DNA of 64,000 bases from Amycolatopsis vancoresmycina (GTDB taxonomy: Bacteria > Actinomycetota > Actinomycetes > Mycobacteriales > Pseudonocardiaceae). Every line of letters starts with the position of its first letter. Positions within the stretch are counted from its first letter, which is position 1. Below, piece after piece: positions 41,233 to 48,544 of the stretch. The translations under genes and the position numbers were made by a program. The stretch is taken from contig NZ_JNYY01000002.1 of NCBI RefSeq assembly GCF_000716785.1, positions 62,001 to 126,000 of the forward strand, read 5' to 3'. Under the pieces are notes generated by a model. It made no database searches. It was not told where the DNA came from and worked only from the letters and a program-made list of their open reading frames with translations.

Positions 41233-41470
41233 TCTTCGACTGCAGCTCGGTGACCATGTCGACGGCGACCTTGAAGCTCGACATGTCGATGACCTGGTCG
41301 GTGTCGAACTCGACGTCGAACTCGTCCTCGATGGCCGCGACCAGCGCCATGTGGCCGACCGAGTCCCACGCCTCGATGTCGCGGTACTTCAGGTTCTCGA
41401 CGTCCACACCGCCGTCGAGGTCCAGCGCCTCGACGAAGACCTCGCGCAGCTTGGGGGCGACTTCCGACAT
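41225..41470 (-). CDS. Dedicated acyl carrier protein
   Basis: This 81-aa acidic four-helix carrier protein has the phosphopantetheine site IEAWDSVGHMALVAAIE, with Ser37 following Asp36. The DSVGHM form, in place of the housekeeping DSLD, marks a specialised rather than fatty-acid-synthase ACP. It lies 10 bp downstream of the LpxA-like gene and overlaps the FabG-like gene. It is the probable carrier for the acyl group handled by the ligase, SDR and acyltransferase of the operon. Confidence 0.92.
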   Translation of the reverse strand: MSEVAPKLREVFVEALDLDGGVDVENLKYRDIEAWDSVGHMALVAAIEDEFDVEFDTDQVIDMSSFKVAVDMVTELQSKND

Positions 41471-41480
41471 CTGACAGCTC

Positions 41481-42200
41481 CTAGTGCTCGTCGCGCGGGC
41501 GAGCGTCCCACGCCTTTACCAAGGTAGAGAGGTCGCCGGGCAGCGTGACGTCCGGGAGACCTTCCTTGCCCTTCAGCCACGGCCCGAGGGCCTCGATCGT
41601 CTCCTCGTCGAGACCGCGGCGGGACAGCCCCACCACGTTGACGCCGGTGACGCGGGCCGGGTTGCCGACGGCGATGGTGAACGCGCCGATCTCGCGCCGC
41701 ACCGCCGAGCCCATCCCGACCATCGCGCCGGGCCCGATCACGACCTTCTGGTGCAGGATCGCGCCCATGCCGAGGTTCGCGCCGTCCCAGATGTGGCAGT
41801 GGCCACCCGTGACGGCGTTCGAGGCGATCGTCACGCCGTCGCCGACCAGGCAGTCGTGCGCGATGTGGCTGTTGCGGAGGTAGTAGCCGTCGCTGCCGAC
41901 GGTCGTTGTCCGCCAGGTTCCTTGGTGAACGCTCACGTACTCCCGGATCCGGTTGCGGCTGCCGATGACGACACCGTGGCCGTCGTGATCCGGGTCCCCG
42001 GTCGGTGCGTCTTCCCAGGAGGCGGGATGCGGACGGTTGCGGTCCTCGCCGGGCGTGCCGATCGTCACGTGCGGGCCGATCCAGTTGCCGTCGCCGATCC
42101 GGGTGGGTCCGGCGATCACCGCGAACGGCCCGATGACGTTGTCCTCGCCGAGTTCGACACCTTCGCCGATGACGGCGGTCGGGTGGATGCGGTTGGCCAC
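41481..42200 (-). CDS. LpxA-like acyl-ACP:UDP-amino-sugar acyltransferase
   Basis: This 239-aa left-handed beta-helix protein has hexapeptide repeats from IHPTAVIGEGVELGEDNVI onward. It carries LpxA-specific features: WIGPHVTIGTPGEDRN, RNRIREYVSVHQGTW (compare LpxA IRE-V-I-RGT), and SHIAHDCLVGDGVTIASNAV with His115 aligning to the catalytic His125 of E. coli LpxA. His134 is in GGHCHI, and a short C-terminal helical region (GLDEETIEALGPWLKG) follows. LpxA transfers 3-hydroxyacyl chains to UDP-GlcNAc or UDP-GlcNAc3N. No lipid A exists in this organism type, so the product must be another acylated sugar. GTG 42200 heads the operon. Confidence 0.87.
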   Translation of the reverse strand: MANRIHPTAVIGEGVELGEDNVIGPFAVIAGPTRIGDGNWIGPHVTIGTPGEDRNRPHPASWEDAPTGDPDHDGHGVVIGSRNRIREYVSVHQGTWRTTTVGSDGYYLRNSHIAHDCLVGDGVTIASNAVTGGHCHIWDGANLGMGAILHQKVVIGPGAMVGMGSAVRREIGAFTIAVGNPARVTGVNVVGLSRRGLDEETIEALGPWLKGKEGLPDVTLPGDLSTLVKAWDARPRDEH

Positions 42201-42349
42201 GGGCGGGTATCCGTTCGTCGGCGGCTGGGTACTGGGCGCGCGGCCGCGCCCGGTAACGTGTGGCCCGCGTTGCTGCAGGGCGGCCGGGCGCAGAACCGGC
42301 GGCTCACTGTACCGGACGCGCCGAAATCGCCTGCCGAGAGAGACTGCCC

Positions 42350-43456
42350 ATGATCCCCATCACTGTGGTCGACGTGCGTGACGCGGAGGACCTCGTCGTC
42401 GAGGTGCTGCGCTCCGGCGCCATCGCACAGGGACCGATGGTCAAGCGCTTCGAGGACGCCTTCGCGGCGGTCTCCGGGACGAAGCACGCGATCGCGGTCA
42501 ACAACGGGACCACCGCGCTGGTCGCCGCCCTCCAGGTGCTCGACCTGAAGCCGGGTGACGAGGTCGTCACCTCGCCGTTCACCTTCGTGGCGACGCTGAA
42601 CGCGATCCTCGAGGCCGGCGCGACCGTCCGCTTCGCCGACATCCGGCGCGACGACTTCGCGATCGACCCGGACGCCGTCGCGCGCGCCGTCACCGACCGC
42701 ACGAAGGTCCTCATGCCGGTGCACCTCTACGGCCAGACGGCCGACATGGGCAAGCTGGCGCCGCTGGCCGCCGAGCACGGCCTGCAGGTGATCGAGGACT
42801 CGGCGCAGGCCGTCGGCGCGTCGTTCGAGGGCAAGCAGGCCGGTTCGTTCGGCATCGGCTGCTTCTCGCTGTACGCGACGAAGAACATCACCACTGCCGA
42901 GGGCGGCGTCATCACCACGGACGACGACGCGCTGGCCGACAAGCTGCGCGTGCTGCGCAACCAGGGCATGCGCGCCCGCTACCAGTACGAGGTCGCGGGC
43001 CACAACTACCGGATGACCGACCTGCACGCGGCCGTCGGCATTCCGCAGCTGGCCAAGCTCGACCAGCTGACCGCCGCCCGCCAGGCGAACGCGAAGCGCC
43101 TGTCCGAGGGGCTCGCGGGGACGCCGGGCCTCGACGTCCCGCAGGTGCTGCCGGGCCGCGAGCACGTGTGGCACCAGTACACCGTGCTGGTCGGGCCGCA
43201 CGCGTTCCTCTCGCGCGACGAGCTGGCCGCGGCGCTCACCGAGCGCGGCATCGGCAACGGCATCTACTACCCCAAGATCGTCTTCGACTACGAGTGCTAC
43301 GCGGGTCACGACCTGATCCCGGGCGCGCGCGTCGAGGACTTCCCGGTGGCCCGCGCCGTTTCGGAGCAGGCGCTGTCACTGCCGGTGCACCCGCACCTGA
43401 CCGAGTCCGACCTGGACACCATCATCGAAACCGTTCGCGAGGTACTGGGCGCATGA
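42350..43456 (+). CDS. DegT/DnrJ/EryC1 sugar aminotransferase (GnnB/WbpE-like)
   Basis: This 368-aa PLP enzyme transaminates a keto-sugar nucleotide. It shows SGAIAQGPMVKRFEDAFA, VNNGTTALVAALQVLDLKPGD, FADIRRDDFAIDP, VHLYGQTADM, IEDSAQAVGASFEGK, the Schiff-base lysine in SLYATKNITTAEGG (Lys178), and NYRMTDLHAAVGIPQL. Coupled (ATGA) to a Gfo/Idh dehydrogenase and divergent from an LpxA-like gene, it resembles GnnB or WbpE/WlbC, which make 3-amino sugars. The start ATG is preceded by a GAGAGAGA purine tract. Confidence 0.9.
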   Translation: MIPITVVDVRDAEDLVVEVLRSGAIAQGPMVKRFEDAFAAVSGTKHAIAVNNGTTALVAALQVLDLKPGDEVVTSPFTFVATLNAILEAGATVRFADIRRDDFAIDPDAVARAVTDRTKVLMPVHLYGQTADMGKLAPLAAEHGLQVIEDSAQAVGASFEGKQAGSFGIGCFSLYATKNITTAEGGVITTDDDALADKLRVLRNQGMRARYQYEVAGHNYRMTDLHAAVGIPQLAKLDQLTAARQANAKRLSEGLAGTPGLDVPQVLPGREHVWHQYTVLVGPHAFLSRDELAAALTERGIGNGIYYPKIVFDYECYAGHDLIPGARVEDFPVARAVSEQALSLPVHPHLTESDLDTIIETVREVLGA

Positions 43457-44409
43457 CGCATCGGATCGCTCTTGTCGGTACCGGGAACATGGGTTCCCTC
43501 CACGCCCGCGTGCTCGCCGGCAACGAGCGCGTCGACCTGGTCCGCGTGATCGATCCGCGCGAGGAAGCGGGCAAGGCCGTCGCCGAGCGGTACGAAACCC
43601 AGTGGACGCCGGAGATCGGCTCACTGTCCGATGTGGACGCGGTGGTGCTGGCCTCGGCCACCGAGGCGCACTACGACCTGGCGCAGGAGATCCTCGGCCA
43701 GGGCAAGCCGATGCTGGTCGAGAAGCCGGTCTGCAACAGCTTCGAGAAGTCGCAGGAGATCGTCTCCCTGTCGGCGTCGAAGGACGTCCCGCTGATGTGC
43801 GGGCTGCTGGAGCGCTACAACCCGGCGGTGATGACCGCGCGGGCGCTGGTGAACGAGCCGGTGCACCTGATGGCCCGCCGCCACGGCCCGTACGCGCCGC
43901 GGATCAAGACCGGCGTGGCGTGGGACCTGCTGGTCCACGACGTCGACCTGGCGATCCAGTTCTTCGGCGGCGCGACGCCGTCGCGCGTGACGTCCGGCGC
44001 GGGCTACTTCCACCCGTCGTCGGTCGAGGGCGCCGAGGACACCATCGAGACGGTGCTGTCGTTCGAGACCGGCCTGGCCACGGTGTCGGCGTCCCGGCTG
44101 GGGCAGAAGAAGGTCCGCTCGCTGGTGGTGTCCGAACTGGACCGGCTGATCGAGATCGACCTGCTGCGCCGCGACGTCACGATCTACCGGCACGTCTCGC
44201 ACGACTCCGTCACCCCGGACGGCCTCGGCTACCGGCAGCAGACGGTGATCGAGATCCCGGAGCTCGTCACGGCGCGGGAGCCGCTCGCCACCCAGCTGGA
44301 CCGCTTCTGCGACCTGCTGGAGGGCAAGATCGACGCCGACACCGAGCGCGACCTGATCCTGCCGTCGCACCACGTCGTCGAGCAGGTGCTGACGCAGGCC
44401 GCGGCTTAG
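43453..44409 (+). CDS. Gfo/Idh/MocA sugar-nucleotide dehydrogenase (GnnA/WbpB-like)
   Basis: This 318-aa NAD(P)-dependent oxidoreductase has the Rossmann motif RIALVGTGNMGSLHARVLA, LASATEAHYDLA and the family EKPVCNS. The region WDLLVHDVDLAIQFFGG supplies the HD catalytic residues. It is expected to oxidise the 3-hydroxyl of a UDP-sugar so the coupled aminotransferase can install an amino group. GnnA and WbpB/WlbA are the characterised models. The ATG overlaps the aminotransferase stop. The last bases are followed by an imperfect palindrome that likely ends transcription. Confidence 0.9.
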   Translation: MTHRIALVGTGNMGSLHARVLAGNERVDLVRVIDPREEAGKAVAERYETQWTPEIGSLSDVDAVVLASATEAHYDLAQEILGQGKPMLVEKPVCNSFEKSQEIVSLSASKDVPLMCGLLERYNPAVMTARALVNEPVHLMARRHGPYAPRIKTGVAWDLLVHDVDLAIQFFGGATPSRVTSGAGYFHPSSVEGAEDTIETVLSFETGLATVSASRLGQKKVRSLVVSELDRLIEIDLLRRDVTIYRHVSHDSVTPDGLGYRQQTVIEIPELVTAREPLATQLDRFCDLLEGKIDADTERDLILPSHHVVEQVLTQAAA

Positions 44410-44426
44410 CTCACCACGGGCAACGG

Positions 44427-44499
44427 GTCTGCCGCGGCCGTCGTGAGTGAAAAAGCGGGTTAGAACCCGCCTTACCACTCACGACCAGCCACGGCAGAC
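44427..44499. repeat. Imperfect long hairpin, second copy of the GTGAGTGGTAAG palindrome family
   Basis: Arms 44440-44461 and 44464-44485 pair with three mismatches around AG and share their sequence with the 29820-29871 palindrome. Outer arms GTCTGCCG (44427-44434) and CGGCAGAC (44492-44499) extend it. It lies between the convergent Gfo/Idh and M28 genes. Confidence 0.8.
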
Positions 44500-44511
44500 C
44501 AGCCAAGCCGC

Positions 44512-45897
44512 CTAGCTCACCGGCACCGGGAACGCGGCCGGGCTCCGGCGGCCGCCGGGGCCCACCGCGCGGACGCCGAAGAAGACGTTGTCCTTGGACA
44601 GGTCGACCTTCGCCGTCAGCGCCGGGCCGACGTCGATCGCGTGCGTCCAGTCCGGCGCGGTCGTCTCGCGCCAGACGACCTCGTAGCTCGTGGCGCCCGG
44701 CGTGGCGTCCCAGAGCAGGTCCGAGTCGTTCGTCAGTGCCGCCGTGCGGATCTTCGCGCCCTTCGGTGTCCCCGGTGCCGTCGCGAGGGACCACAGCGTG
44801 GCGCCGTTCACCAGCGCGACCCGGGCGGTGAACGGGAAGTCGCAGAACTCCGGCAGGTCGCCGTACTGGACGCCGTTCTCGACGCGGACGTCCTGGTGCT
44901 GGTGGGCGAAGTCCTCGTTCGGTTCGGTGAACCGCGCCGCCGGGTAGCCCTGCTCCAGGAAGCCGATGTGGTCGCCGCCGCGCAGGTAGCGGTCGCGCCG
45001 ATAGATCACCCGGACCGTCATGCCGGTCGCGTCGTTCTCCGCCACGGACTTCACGAACCGCGCCAGTTGCCGCGGCGGGGAGTCGTTCTCACCACCGATG
45101 CTGCGGCGCAGGTTCGCCTCGGCCGGCGTTTCCGCGGTCGGGACGCCCTCGGCGAACAGCCGGATCGTGCCGGGGTCGCGCGTGCCGTCGTCGGCGCGGC
45201 TCGAGCCGACGATGTCGTTGGTGAACATCGCCTGGACGTCGGTCCCGGCCGCCTTGAACTGCTGCGCCATGAATCGCGAGCCGTAGAGGCCCTGTTCTTC
45301 GCCGGCGACGGCCGCGAAGACGATCGTGGCGGCCGGCTGCCGCGTCGAGAGCACCCGGGCCAGCTCCAGGGACACCGCGACGCCCGAAGCGTCGTCGTCC
45401 GCGCCCGGCGCGTCCCCGGTGAAGTCCATGACGTCGCTGCGGCGCGAGTCGTAGTGCCCCGAAACGACGTACACGCGCCCCGGGTCGGTGGACCCGCGCA
45501 GCGTCGCGACGACGTTGGTGATCGTCGTCGGCACCGGGATCCGGTCGGCGGGCGGCTGGACGTACGACTGCAGCGCGACGCTCAGCCGGCCGCCGGAAGC
45601 CGCCGCGATCTGCTGGAACTGCGCGAACAGCCAGTCGCGCGCCGCGCCGATCCCGCGGGCGGGGTCGTCCTGGGCGGACAGCGTGTGCCGGGTGCCGAAC
45701 GCGGCCAGCCGCCGCACGGTCGCCTCGATCCGCCGTTCGTCGACCTGGCGGAGCAGCGCCCGCAGTTCCGCGTCGGGGCGCTGCGGGCGGATCGGGCCGC
45801 CGGGGCCGCGATCGCCGAGCTCGGTGGCGCCGGCCGGGACGGCGGCCGCCATGCCGAGCGCGGCCGTGGCGGTGAGGAACGCTCGTCGAGAGGTCAC
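44512..45897 (-). CDS. Tat-type secreted M28 zinc peptidase with C-terminal Fn3-like domain
   Basis: This 461-aa protein begins with a twin-arginine-like signal (MTSRRAFLTATAALGMAAAV, cleavage near AGA). The M28 domain includes VVSGHYDSRRS, GADDDASGVAVSLELA, AGEEQGLYGSRF, MFTNDIVGSSR and a late His-rich segment FAHQHQDVR, covering the two-zinc ligand set. The last 90 residues (AKIRTAALTNDSDLLWD to VGPGGRR) look like a fibronectin III fold. It is a secreted peptidase of unknown specificity. It differs from the Sec-type M28 at the left edge, which carries a PA domain instead. GTG 45897 is the start. Confidence 0.9.
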   Translation of the reverse strand: MTSRRAFLTATAALGMAAAVPAGATELGDRGPGGPIRPQRPDAELRALLRQVDERRIEATVRRLAAFGTRHTLSAQDDPARGIGAARDWLFAQFQQIAAASGGRLSVALQSYVQPPADRIPVPTTITNVVATLRGSTDPGRVYVVSGHYDSRRSDVMDFTGDAPGADDDASGVAVSLELARVLSTRQPAATIVFAAVAGEEQGLYGSRFMAQQFKAAGTDVQAMFTNDIVGSSRADDGTRDPGTIRLFAEGVPTAETPAEANLRRSIGGENDSPPRQLARFVKSVAENDATGMTVRVIYRRDRYLRGGDHIGFLEQGYPAARFTEPNEDFAHQHQDVRVENGVQYGDLPEFCDFPFTARVALVNGATLWSLATAPGTPKGAKIRTAALTNDSDLLWDATPGATSYEVVWRETTAPDWTHAIDVGPALTAKVDLSKDNVFFGVRAVGPGGRRSPAAFPVPVS

Positions 45898-45937
45898 CGT
45901 TGGGTTCTTACGCCCGCTTCCCGCGGCCGGGTACCGC

Positions 45938-46651
45938 CTACTTGGTGAGCCGCTTGCCGTCGGCGTCGTAGGCGATCAACGGCGTCAGGACGGCCGAGTC
46001 CGGGACCTGGGCGGGGTCGAACCAGAAGATGACCACGGTCGCGTCCGCGGTCCAGGTCGCCAGGTGGGCGTCGACGGTCTTGCCGTGCACCGTCGTCGTG
46101 ATCCGCGCCGCCCGGCCCGAGAAGTAGCCGAAGACCGGGATGAGCTGGTCGCGGATCACCTCGCCGCCGTCGGTGGCGTGGAACCCGAACGACAGGTCGG
46201 TGCCGCGGGTCTCGTTCGACACCAGCACCGCCTCCAGCGAGTCCCCGGACCGGAAGCCGGCCACCAGCCCGAAGCGGACGTTCGGCAGCTCCGGGAGGTC
46301 GACCGCTTTCGCGTAGAGGACGATTTCGCCGGCCGGGGTCCGGATCCCGGTGCCCACGACGTCGCCGATCGCCTGCGCGACCGGCGGCCGGCTGGTCGTC
46401 GGCGCCGGTGTCACGGACACGGGTGCGGGCGGCTGCGCGACCGGAGCGGGTGACGGCTGGCGCAGCTGGACGGCGAACACGATGACGAGCACGACGGCGG
46501 CCGCGGCGGCGATCCCGGCGGTGCCGGTCAGCACGCGGCGGCGGCGCCGGAGGCGGGTGCCGTCCCGCATGATCCGGGCCAGGTCCGGTTCGGCGAAGGG
46601 CTCGCCGGGAGGCTGCCGGAGGGCCGCGCGGAAGTCGTCGAGCTCGTTCAC
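45938..46651 (-). CDS. Single-pass membrane protein paired with an ECF sigma factor (anti-sigma-like)
   Basis: This 237-aa protein has a short cytoplasmic N-terminus (NELDDFRAALRQPPGEPFAE), a basic RLRRRRRV stop, one membrane helix (TGTAGIAAAAAVVLVIVFAV) and a Pro-rich linker. An extracytoplasmic beta-rich domain of about 150 residues follows. I see no zinc-binding anti-sigma motif. Its GTG overlaps the sigma gene TGA (GTGA), so it is co-translated and is the natural candidate for a sensor or anti-sigma partner. The outer domain sequence is not recognised. Confidence 0.72.
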   Translation of the reverse strand: MNELDDFRAALRQPPGEPFAEPDLARIMRDGTRLRRRRRVLTGTAGIAAAAAVVLVIVFAVQLRQPSPAPVAQPPAPVSVTPAPTTSRPPVAQAIGDVVGTGIRTPAGEIVLYAKAVDLPELPNVRFGLVAGFRSGDSLEAVLVSNETRGTDLSFGFHATDGGEVIRDQLIPVFGYFSGRAARITTTVHGKTVDAHLATWTADATVVIFWFDPAQVPDSAVLTPLIAYDADGKRLTK

Positions 46652-47160
46652 CGCCCGCACCCCCCGATCAGCGTGTCTTCGGGATCGGCCGCTTCGATCC
46701 GCAGCTTGGCCAGCGCCCGCGAGTTCGTGCTCTTCACGGTACCCACGGAAACGCCGAGCTCACGGGCCACGTCGGCTTCCGGCAGGTCGAAGAAGTGGCG
46801 CAGCACGACGACGGCCCGTTCGCGGGCGGTGAGCGTCTTGAGGACCGCGGTGAGCCACGCGCGCTGGGTGACGGCCTTGTCGACGTCGAGGCGGTCCTGC
46901 TGCTCGGGCAGCGCTTCGGTGGCGTACTCGCGGATCGGGCGCCGCCAGCCGTCGATGACGTGGTTGACCAGGACGGTCCGGGCGTAGCCGTAGGCGTCTT
47001 TGTGCCGGACCCGCGACCAGGCCGCGTAGGTGCGGGTGAAGGCGGTCTGGGCGGCGTCCTCCGCCTGGTGGCGGTCACCGGTGAGCAGGAACGCGGCGTG
47101 GGTGAGCCGCGCCGACGACGCACGGACGAACTCCGCGAACTCCTCGTCGCCCCGCGCCAT
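46648..47160 (-). CDS. ECF sigma factor, SigE-like (SACP/SigE family)
   Basis: This 170-aa group IV sigma factor has region 2 (EFVRASSARLTHAAFLLTGD, HQAEDAAQTAFTRTYAAW, DAYGYARTVLVNHVIDGWRR) and region 4 (LTARERAVVVLRHFFDLPEADVARELGVSVGTVKSTNSRAL). The RASSARLTHAAFLLTGD opening is typical of the actinobacterial SigE family of small ECF factors. ATG 47160 has GAGGTGACGG upstream. The overlapping downstream membrane protein is its probable regulator. Targets are not evident in the window; the divergent lipoprotein at 47298 is a possible one. Confidence 0.93.
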   Translation of the reverse strand: MARGDEEFAEFVRASSARLTHAAFLLTGDRHQAEDAAQTAFTRTYAAWSRVRHKDAYGYARTVLVNHVIDGWRRPIREYATEALPEQQDRLDVDKAVTQRAWLTAVLKTLTARERAVVVLRHFFDLPEADVARELGVSVGTVKSTNSRALAKLRIEAADPEDTLIGGCGR

Positions 47161-47284
47161 CCGTCACCTCACTCCGTCCTCACCCAGCGACGGCCGGGCC
47201 CGCGAAAGGTTGCTTCCCGATCTTGGTCACGTCCACGGACTGAAACGTTGCGTAACCGCAATCCCGCGCTCCGTTACCGAGCGC

Positions 47285-47290
47285 TAGATT
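47285..47290 (+). promoter_or_regulatory. Putative -10 hexamer (TAGATT), leaderless start
   Basis: TAGATT ends 7 nt before GTG 47298 of the lipoprotein gene. Confidence 0.45.
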
Positions 47291-47297
47291 GTCTTGC

Positions 47298-47885
47298 GTG
47301 CGCTTCGTAGGGGGAATCTTCGCCGTCGCATGCCTGCTGACCTGCGTCACAGCGTGTTCGGGCGGCTCCACGACGGCGGCGCCGGCGACCACGTCGGCGC
47401 CGCCGTCATCCACGTCGGTCAGCAAGCCGACGCCAACGCCGACGACACCGAAGTTCGCGGCGGTGGTGTCCCCGGAGAAGGTGACGGCGGCCTGCCCGTT
47501 TCTGGGCGGCTCGGAGGTCCGGGAACTCACCGGCCGGCCGGGCGAAAAAGGCGAAGGCACCGAGGGCAAGTCCGAGGACGTGAACCCCGGGACGGCCTAC
47601 CACTGCGGGTACGGGCTGAACGGCGAACTGGTGGTCGTGGCGCTCCCGGGCGCCCAGAGCCCGTCGGCGACGATCGGCCGGCTCAACAAGGAGTGCAAGG
47701 AGCCCGCCAAGCCGATCCCGGGCGCGGGCGAGTACGCGAGCCACTGCAAGTTCCCGGACGGCGAAGAGATGGTCGCCATCGGCAAGCGCGGCCACGGCCA
47801 GAGCCGGTTCGCGCAGTTCTACACGCCGACGAACCGCGAGGACGTGTACGTCTCGGTGGCGAAGCTCTTGGGTGACCGGCTCTAG
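47298..47885 (+). CDS. DUF3558-type lipoprotein
   Basis: This 195-aa protein starts MRFVGGIFAVACLLTC with a lipobox CVTAC, so the mature N-terminal Cys is near residue 20. A Thr/Ser/Pro linker precedes a globular domain with ACPFLGGSEVRELTG, YHCGYGL, LNKECKEP and SHCKFPDGEE. The spaced cysteines match the DUF3558-like surface lipoproteins. An upstream TTG (47289) would spoil the signal peptide, so GTG 47298 is preferred, also because a TAGATT box lies 7 nt before it. Function unknown. It diverges from the sigma factor. Confidence 0.78.
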   Translation: MRFVGGIFAVACLLTCVTACSGGSTTAAPATTSAPPSSTSVSKPTPTPTTPKFAAVVSPEKVTAACPFLGGSEVRELTGRPGEKGEGTEGKSEDVNPGTAYHCGYGLNGELVVVALPGAQSPSATIGRLNKECKEPAKPIPGAGEYASHCKFPDGEEMVAIGKRGHGQSRFAQFYTPTNREDVYVSVAKLLGDRL

Positions 47886-47914
47886 GGCCGCTGGGCGCGC
47901 AGCTTGCCCGGTCG

Positions 47915-48544
47915 CTACTCCGCTGAGTAGTCGCCCGATGGGGCTCCCCAGCCCGAAGTGTCCTGCCCGTGTGACTCCGCGATCGCCCTCCGGCGAGCGT
48001 TTTCCGCCCGCACCCGCTCGGCCTCCGCCTGGATGTACTCCTCGTCGTAGCGCTGGAACACCCGGGCCGGGTTGCCCGCCACCAGCGTCCGCGGCGGGAC
48101 GTCCTTCGCCACCACCGAGTTCGGCTGGACCGTCGCGAAGTCGCCGATCGTCACGCCCGCCATGATCACCACCAGGCCGCCGATGAAGCAGCCCTTGCCG
48201 ATCTTGACCGGCTTGCGCTCGATCAGGTCGCTGCCCGAGTGGTTCTGCAGCGTCATGTTCGCCAGCCAGCTCGAATGCGTGAAGATCAGCGTGTTCAGCC
48301 CGATGCTGGTGTGCTCGCCGATCTCCAGGCCGCCGCTCGCGTCCAGCGCCGCGCCCTCGCCGATCCAGCAGTGGTCGCCCATCTTCAGGTTTTCCGGGCT
48401 GATGATCTTCGCGCGCTCGCGCATGCGGCACGTCGAGGGCAGCCCGTAGAACGCCGCCCGCTCGGCGTCGTTCATGTACTGCGAGACGAGGTCGGTCAGG
48501 ATCTGCGGGCGCAGCCGGTGGCTGCGCTCGTCATCGAAGAACAT
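47915..48544 (-). CDS. Left-handed beta-helix acyltransferase (LacA/WbbJ type)
   Basis: This 209-aa hexapeptide acyltransferase has a preceding helical region (RPQILTDLVSQYMNDAERAA). Its repeats include ISPENLKMGDHCWIGEGAAL, IGEHTSIGLNTLIFTHSSW with the catalytic His, and KIGKGCFIGGLVVIMAGVTI. The C-terminal VVAKDVPPRTLVAGNPARVF is the classic acetyltransferase end. It probably O- or N-acetylates a sugar in the second glycan cassette. ATG 48544 overlaps the GT4 gene by 14 bp; a TTG at 48568 would add eight residues. It is the last gene of the operon from 51846. Confidence 0.85.
   Translation of the reverse strand: MFFDDERSHRLRPQILTDLVSQYMNDAERAAFYGLPSTCRMRERAKIISPENLKMGDHCWIGEGAALDASGGLEIGEHTSIGLNTLIFTHSSWLANMTLQNHSGSDLIERKPVKIGKGCFIGGLVVIMAGVTIGDFATVQPNSVVAKDVPPRTLVAGNPARVFQRYDEEYIQAEAERVRAENARRRAIAESHGQDTSGWGAPSGDYSAE

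Noticed and set aside
42201..42349. A riboswitch in the divergent gap of the acyl-sugar genes
   Set aside because: I found no conserved riboswitch core or terminator/antiterminator pair; the gap is best read as a plain divergent promoter region.
41481..44409. Lipid A biosynthesis
   Set aside because: Only an LpxA-like protein is present. LpxC, LpxD, LpxB and WaaA are absent, and the organism is clearly a Gram-positive actinomycete.
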